Shown here: piece after piece, positions 59,369 to 64,000 of the stretch
Numbering within the stretch: position 1 is the stretch's first letter
Layout of the letters: each line of letters opens with the position of its first letter
Source: Rotaria sp. Silwood1
Lineage: Eukaryota; Rotifera; Eurotatoria; Philodinida; Philodinidae
DNA: 64,000 bases
Reading direction: 5' to 3'
Assembly (NCBI GenBank): GCA_905250075.1
Contig: CAJNOP010000032.1
Span: forward strand, 891,333 to 955,332
Made by a program: the position numbers and the translations under genes
The notes under the pieces: model-generated
The model's input: the letters and a program-made list of their open reading frames with translations, nothing else
What the model was told of the DNA's origin: nothing
The model's database searches: none

Positions 59369-62300
59369 ATGTATCGTGTTAATAATCTTATTCAAACATC
59401 TTATTGTATTCGTTCAACATTTGCATCATGTAAACGATTATTATCTACAGAAAAATCCAAACAACAATCAAAAAAATATGAAGTTCGAAAAATAAATAAA
59501 CTTCTTGTTGCAAATCGTGGTGAAATAGCTATTCGTGTATTTCGTGCATGTAATGAAAATCAAATTCGAACAGTTGCTATTTATTCAGCTGAAGATGAAG
59601 GACAATTACATCGTATTAAAGCAGATGAATCATTTAAAATTGGAAGAGGCTTATCACCAATTGCTGCTTATTTAAATATACCAGAAATAATAAAAGTTGC
59701 GTTAAAAAATGATGTTGATGCTATACATCCAGGTTATGGATTTCTTTCAGAAAATGGAGATTTTGCTAAAGCTTGTGTTGATGCTGGAATTATTTTTGTT
59801 GGTCCAACACCAGATGTTATTTATCGAATGGGAAATAAATTAAATGCACGACAATCAGGTAACAACAAATATATATATATATATATACTCAATAATATGA
59901 AATTGTCTTGAAATCTTATAATTTATTTTTAGCTATTGATGCTAATGTACCAATTATTCCCGGTACAACAGATGCTGTTGAGAATCTTGATAAAGTACGA
60001 GAATTTGTTAAAGACCATGGTTATCCAATAATGCTTAAAGCAGCACGTGGTGGTGGTGGTCGTGGAATGCGTGTAGCAACAAAAGATAGTGAATTAGAAG
60101 AAGCATTTCAACGAGCTTCATCTGAAGCTAAAGCAGCTGTTGGTGATGGTCGATTATTTGTTGAACGTCTTGTAACAAAAGCAAGACATATTGAAGTACA
60201 AGTAATTGGTGATCATTATGGAAATGTTGCACATTTATATGAACGAGATTGTTCTGTACAACGACGTCATCAAAAAGTTATTGAAGTAGCACCAGCAACT
60301 AATTTAGATCCTAAAATTCGAGAACGTATGACTTCTGATGCTGTACGTTTAGCTAAACATGTTGGTTATCAAAATGCTGGAACAGTTGAATTTTTACTTG
60401 ATGATAAAGGACGACATTATTTTATTGAAGTTAATTGTCGTTTACAAGTTGAACATACATGTTCAGAAGAAATAACAGGAATTGATATTGTACAATCACA
60501 AATTAAAATAGCTGAAGGTGCACGTTTATCAGAATTAGGTCTTGAACAAGATAAAATTAAAATTATGGGTGCTGCTGTACAATGTCGAATGACAACAGAA
60601 GATCCGGCAAATAATTTTACACCTGATGTTGGTCGAATTGATGTTTTTCGTTCTGCTGAAGGATTTGGTTAGTTAAAAAATCTTGTACTTATTGAATAGA
60701 TGTTTTACAATATAATTGGTTTGTTTTTTTCTTCTTTAGGTATTCGTATTGATAGTGCTTCCGCTTATACAGATGCTGTTATAAGTCCATATTATGATTC
60801 TTTATTGGTAAAAGTTATTGCTCATGCACGTAATCATCAAGAAGCATGTTCGAAAATGGTTCGTGCACTTCAAGAATTTCGTATTAGAGGTCAAGAAAAA
60901 AAGTTCAAATAAGAATGAAAGTTTTTCATATTAAATTTTCTTTATAGGTGTCAAAACGAATATTCCATTTTTACTTAATGTTCTTCAACATGAACAATTT
61001 CTTAAAGGTTCAATAACAACAAGTTTCTTAGATGAAAATCCTATTTTATTTAAATTTGTATCTGCACAAAATCGTGCACAAAAATTACTTTCCTATTTAT
61101 CAGAAATAATGGTTAATGGACCTTTAACACCATTAGGCACAGATGTAAAACCAATGGTTATAAAACCAGAACTACCTCATATAAAAAAGAAAGAAATTCC
61201 AAATGGTTGGCGTCAAGTTTTAAAAAAAGAAGGACCCGAAGGTTTTGCTAAAGCTGTTCGTAAACATCCACAGTAAGATTTTAAAAAAAAAACTGAATCT
61301 AAATATTTACAAAATACATTTGATTATGTTTTTATTAGAGGCTTAATTATGGATACAACAATGCGTGATGCACATCAAAGTTTATTAGCAACACGTGTAC
61401 GAACACGAGATTTAAAAAAATCATCACCATTTGTTGCAAAAAATTTTCCTCAATTTTTTAGTTTAGAAAATTGGGGAGGTAAACAAAGAGTTTTTTTGCT
61501 TTTTTTTGATATTTTAAATTAATATGTAATTTATTTTAAAAATTTAGGTGCAACATTTGATGTTGCTCTTCGTTTTCTACATGAATGTCCATGGGATCGT
61601 TTAAGTGAATTACGAGAACTTATTCCAAATATTCCATTTCAAATGTTATTACGTGGTGCAAATGCTGTTGGTTATTCAAATTATCCAGATAATGTTATTG
61701 ATGGTTTCTGTCAAATGGCAGTTGATCGTGGAATGGATATATTTCGTGTATTCGATTCATTAAATTATTTACCAAATATGAAAATTGGTATTGACGCTGT
61801 TGGAAAAGCAAATGGCGTTATATCAGCTGCTGTTTGTTACACAGGTGATGTTGCAGATAAAACACGTTCAAAATATAATTTAGAATATTATACTAAATTT
61901 GTTGATGAACTTATTAAAATGGGTATACATATTTTATCGATCAAAGGTAATACATTTTTCCATTTTTATTGAATAGAAATTAGAAGACAAATTAATTTTA
62001 TTTAGATATGGCTGGTCTTCTTAAACCTCGTGCTACTACAATCTTAATTGATGCTATTCGACAAAAACATCCAGATTTACCTATTCATTTACATACACAG
62101 TAAATAGAGATTATTTTAATTCATTTAATCGAAAAGATTTTCATCTTTTTTCTTGCCTTCTTATTTGAGAAACATTTCATAGTCGCATTAAAGAATAAGT
62201 TCATAAGTTTCTTCCATTCTTGTAAGTTCGTAGCAATCTTTCCCATGTGAATAAAATCATTAAATAGAATATTCGAATGATATTCAAATGACACTTTATG

Positions 62301-63977
62301 TTATGATTTTCAGAATATCAGATTTTATCATTCTTAAAAAAAAAAATTCAACTATTCGGTTAAGAATAAAAGTATTGTCTCCTAATTCCTGAAATCAATA
62401 TCACTATTTAGTGATCTATGAAGCCATGGATGTATTTTTAGATAGAACTACAACATCCGTTGATGGAAAATATGAAAGATTTTTTTTTTCTTATTTACCT
62501 TTCAAATGCATAGTCTAGAACAAAAACCAAATTATTTGTAGAACTAGACTAATATTGATCATCAAATCTTTACCATTGTTCATAGATTCTAATTATCGAT
62601 CGAGTGAACTTTCGCATTAGGCACTTTGATGACAGTCCTCTATTTTCTTATAATTCATAAATCTTTAAACAAATCCTAGAAAATTCTCTATTTTGTTTTC
62701 ATTTGTTTTTCGATAAATAAATTCTTTTGTTTTTGTTTTATAGTGATACAGCTGGAACTGGTATTGCTAATTATTTAGCAGCTTTTCAAGCCGGAGCTGA
62801 TATTGTTGATGTATGTGTTGATTCTATGAGTGGTATGACATCTCAACCAACAATGGGTGGTCTTGTTGCTGCATTACAAAATACAAAATATAATACAGGT
62901 ATTGATTTGGATAAAGTCAGTGAATATTCAGCATTTTGGGAACAAACACGTTTACTTTATGCACCATTTGAATGTACAACAACAATGAAAAGTGGTAATG
63001 CTGATGTTTATAAAAATGAAATACCGGGTGGACAATATACAAATTTACAAGTAAAAATTAAAGATTATTTAACAACGATATTCATTTTTTTCTTCTTCTT
63101 CTAATTATTTAGTTTCAAGCATTTAGTCTTGGTCTTGGTTCACAATTTGAAAATGTTAAAAAATCCTATATTGAAGCTAATCAACTTTTAGGTGATCTTA
63201 TTAAAGTTACACCATCATCAAAAGTTGTTGGTGATCTTGCACAATTTATGGTACAAAATAATTTAACAGCTAAAGATGTACATGAACGCGCTGAAGAACT
63301 TTCATTTCCATCAAGTGTTGTTGAATTTATGCAAGGTCAACTTGGTCAAGTAATTCTTTTTTTTTTTTGCTTTGCTTTCTCATATATTCAAAAAAACAAT
63401 TGATTCAATTTTTAATTTGTAGCCATATGGTGGATTTCCTGAACCACTTCGTACAAAAGTATTAAAAGAAAAGAAAAAACTTGATGGTCGTCCAGGTGCT
63501 GATGCTAAACCATTAGATTTTAATAAAATTGAAGAAGAATTAAAAAAGAAATTTGGTGATGATATTATTCGTAAATGTGATGTTATGTCATATGTTATGT
63601 TTCCTAAAGTTCTTGAAGAATATATTGAATTTAAGAAACAATATGGTCCTGTTGATCTTTATCCAACACGAGTATTTTTTGTTGGACCACAATTAAATGA
63701 AATGCTAGAGTAAGTTTTCTTTTTTTTTTTGAAACAATGAAAAAAGAAAACAACATAAAAAATTATAATAATATATAATTTAGTATTGAAATTGAACATG
63801 GAAAAGTTCTTCATATTGTTGTACTAGCTATAAGTGATTTAATGGTTGCAACAGGTGAACGTGAAGTATTCTTTCAAGTTAATGGACAATTACGTTCAAT
63901 GAAAGTTAAAGATAAAGCAGCTATTAAAGATCATAAAGTTCATCCAAAAGCTGATAAAAATCTAAAGAATCAAATCG
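59369..63977 (+). CDS. PC: Pyruvate carboxylase, mitochondrial (3' end off-window)
   Basis: Eleven exons in view: 59369-59858, 59933-60667, 60740-60889, 60948-61272, 61339-61478, 61548-61946, 62006-62099, 62744-63050, 63113-63349, 63423-63709, 63784-63977. They encode about 1119 residues of an expected 1180. The N-terminus is basic and Ser/Arg-rich, a likely mitochondrial presequence. Biotin carboxylase spans about 40-490, with [13 protein letters not shown] (199-211), [19 protein letters not shown] and RLQVEHT. The carboxyltransferase domain opens with [13 protein letters not shown] (about 571) and keeps the metal/carbamyl-Lys site: [10 protein letters not shown] and HLHTHDTAG (about 776-783). 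The allosteric/tetramerisation part ([18 protein letters not shown]) follows. The biotin-accepting AMKM should lie just beyond the window. The enzyme makes oxaloacetate from pyruvate, feeding gluconeogenesis and the TCA cycle. The donor at 63978 shows the gene continues. Confidence 0.96.
62100..62743 (+). other. Pyruvate carboxylase intron 7
   Basis: 644 bp against 55-80 bp for most other introns in this gene. It splits a His codon of the HLHTH metal site. I see no inverted repeat or frame inside. Confidence 0.7.
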
Positions 63978-64000
63978 GTAAGTTTTATTATTGAAATTTA

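Overview
The window is AT-rich animal nuclear DNA. Its genes carry many very short GT-AG introns (mostly 50-70 bp) and A/T-ending codons. The gene set is metazoan: NatA auxiliary subunit, pyruvate carboxylase, a PHACTR-type PP1/actin regulator, a VIT/VWA protein, a class A GPCR and a CDF metal transporter. Several lineage-restricted proteins, the very compact genes and TGTGGG-like tracts (the telomere unit reported for bdelloid rotifers) make a bdelloid rotifer (Adineta/Rotaria type) my best guess. This is inference; no rRNA or other marker gene is present.

Layout. 1-712 (+): 3' end of a secreted Thr/Ser-rich protein with jelly-roll-like modules. 1.8-3.6 kb: non-coding block with a repeated GTGACGGAATCAC motif around a 630-bp foldback. 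6928-7626 (-): secreted polysaccharide-lyase-like frame broken only by two in-frame TGA codons. 8.8-10.5 kb: two more decayed fragments. 12538-16609 (+): seven-exon Mn-type CDF transporter. 18956-19663 (+): ubiquitin-like domain fused to a Cys-rich zinc-binding-like domain. 21131-23761 (-): ten-exon gene for an unrecognised 475-aa protein, with a small two-exon ORF just upstream (24023-24408). 25367-25870 (+) and 27012-30658 (+): a Ser/Tyr-rich ORF and a PHACTR gene; the first may be an alternative 5' exon of the second. 33.8-35.5 kb: decayed Tc1/mariner element inside what looks like a degenerate foldback. 36548-37474 (-): intronless GPCR. 40401-41368: near-palindromic element. 41753-44306 (-): VWA5A-like gene. 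47148-55989 (+): complete 17-exon NAA15 gene whose large introns house several non-autonomous DNA elements, including a GC-rich hAT-like one with an intact 8-bp target duplication. 59369-window end (+): pyruvate carboxylase, with only its C-terminal biotin-carrier region off-window.

The genes do not form a pathway; this is ordinary housekeeping and signalling content separated by accessory DNA. What stands out is the number of long-inverted-repeat (foldback) elements of different families in introns and spacers, the lyase-like gene with two lone TGA codons, the ubiquitin-like/Cys-rich fusion, and splice acceptors lying 3-11 nt before several start codons (possible trans-splicing). Exon boundaries and translations were worked out by hand; each multi-exon gene closes in frame at its stated length.
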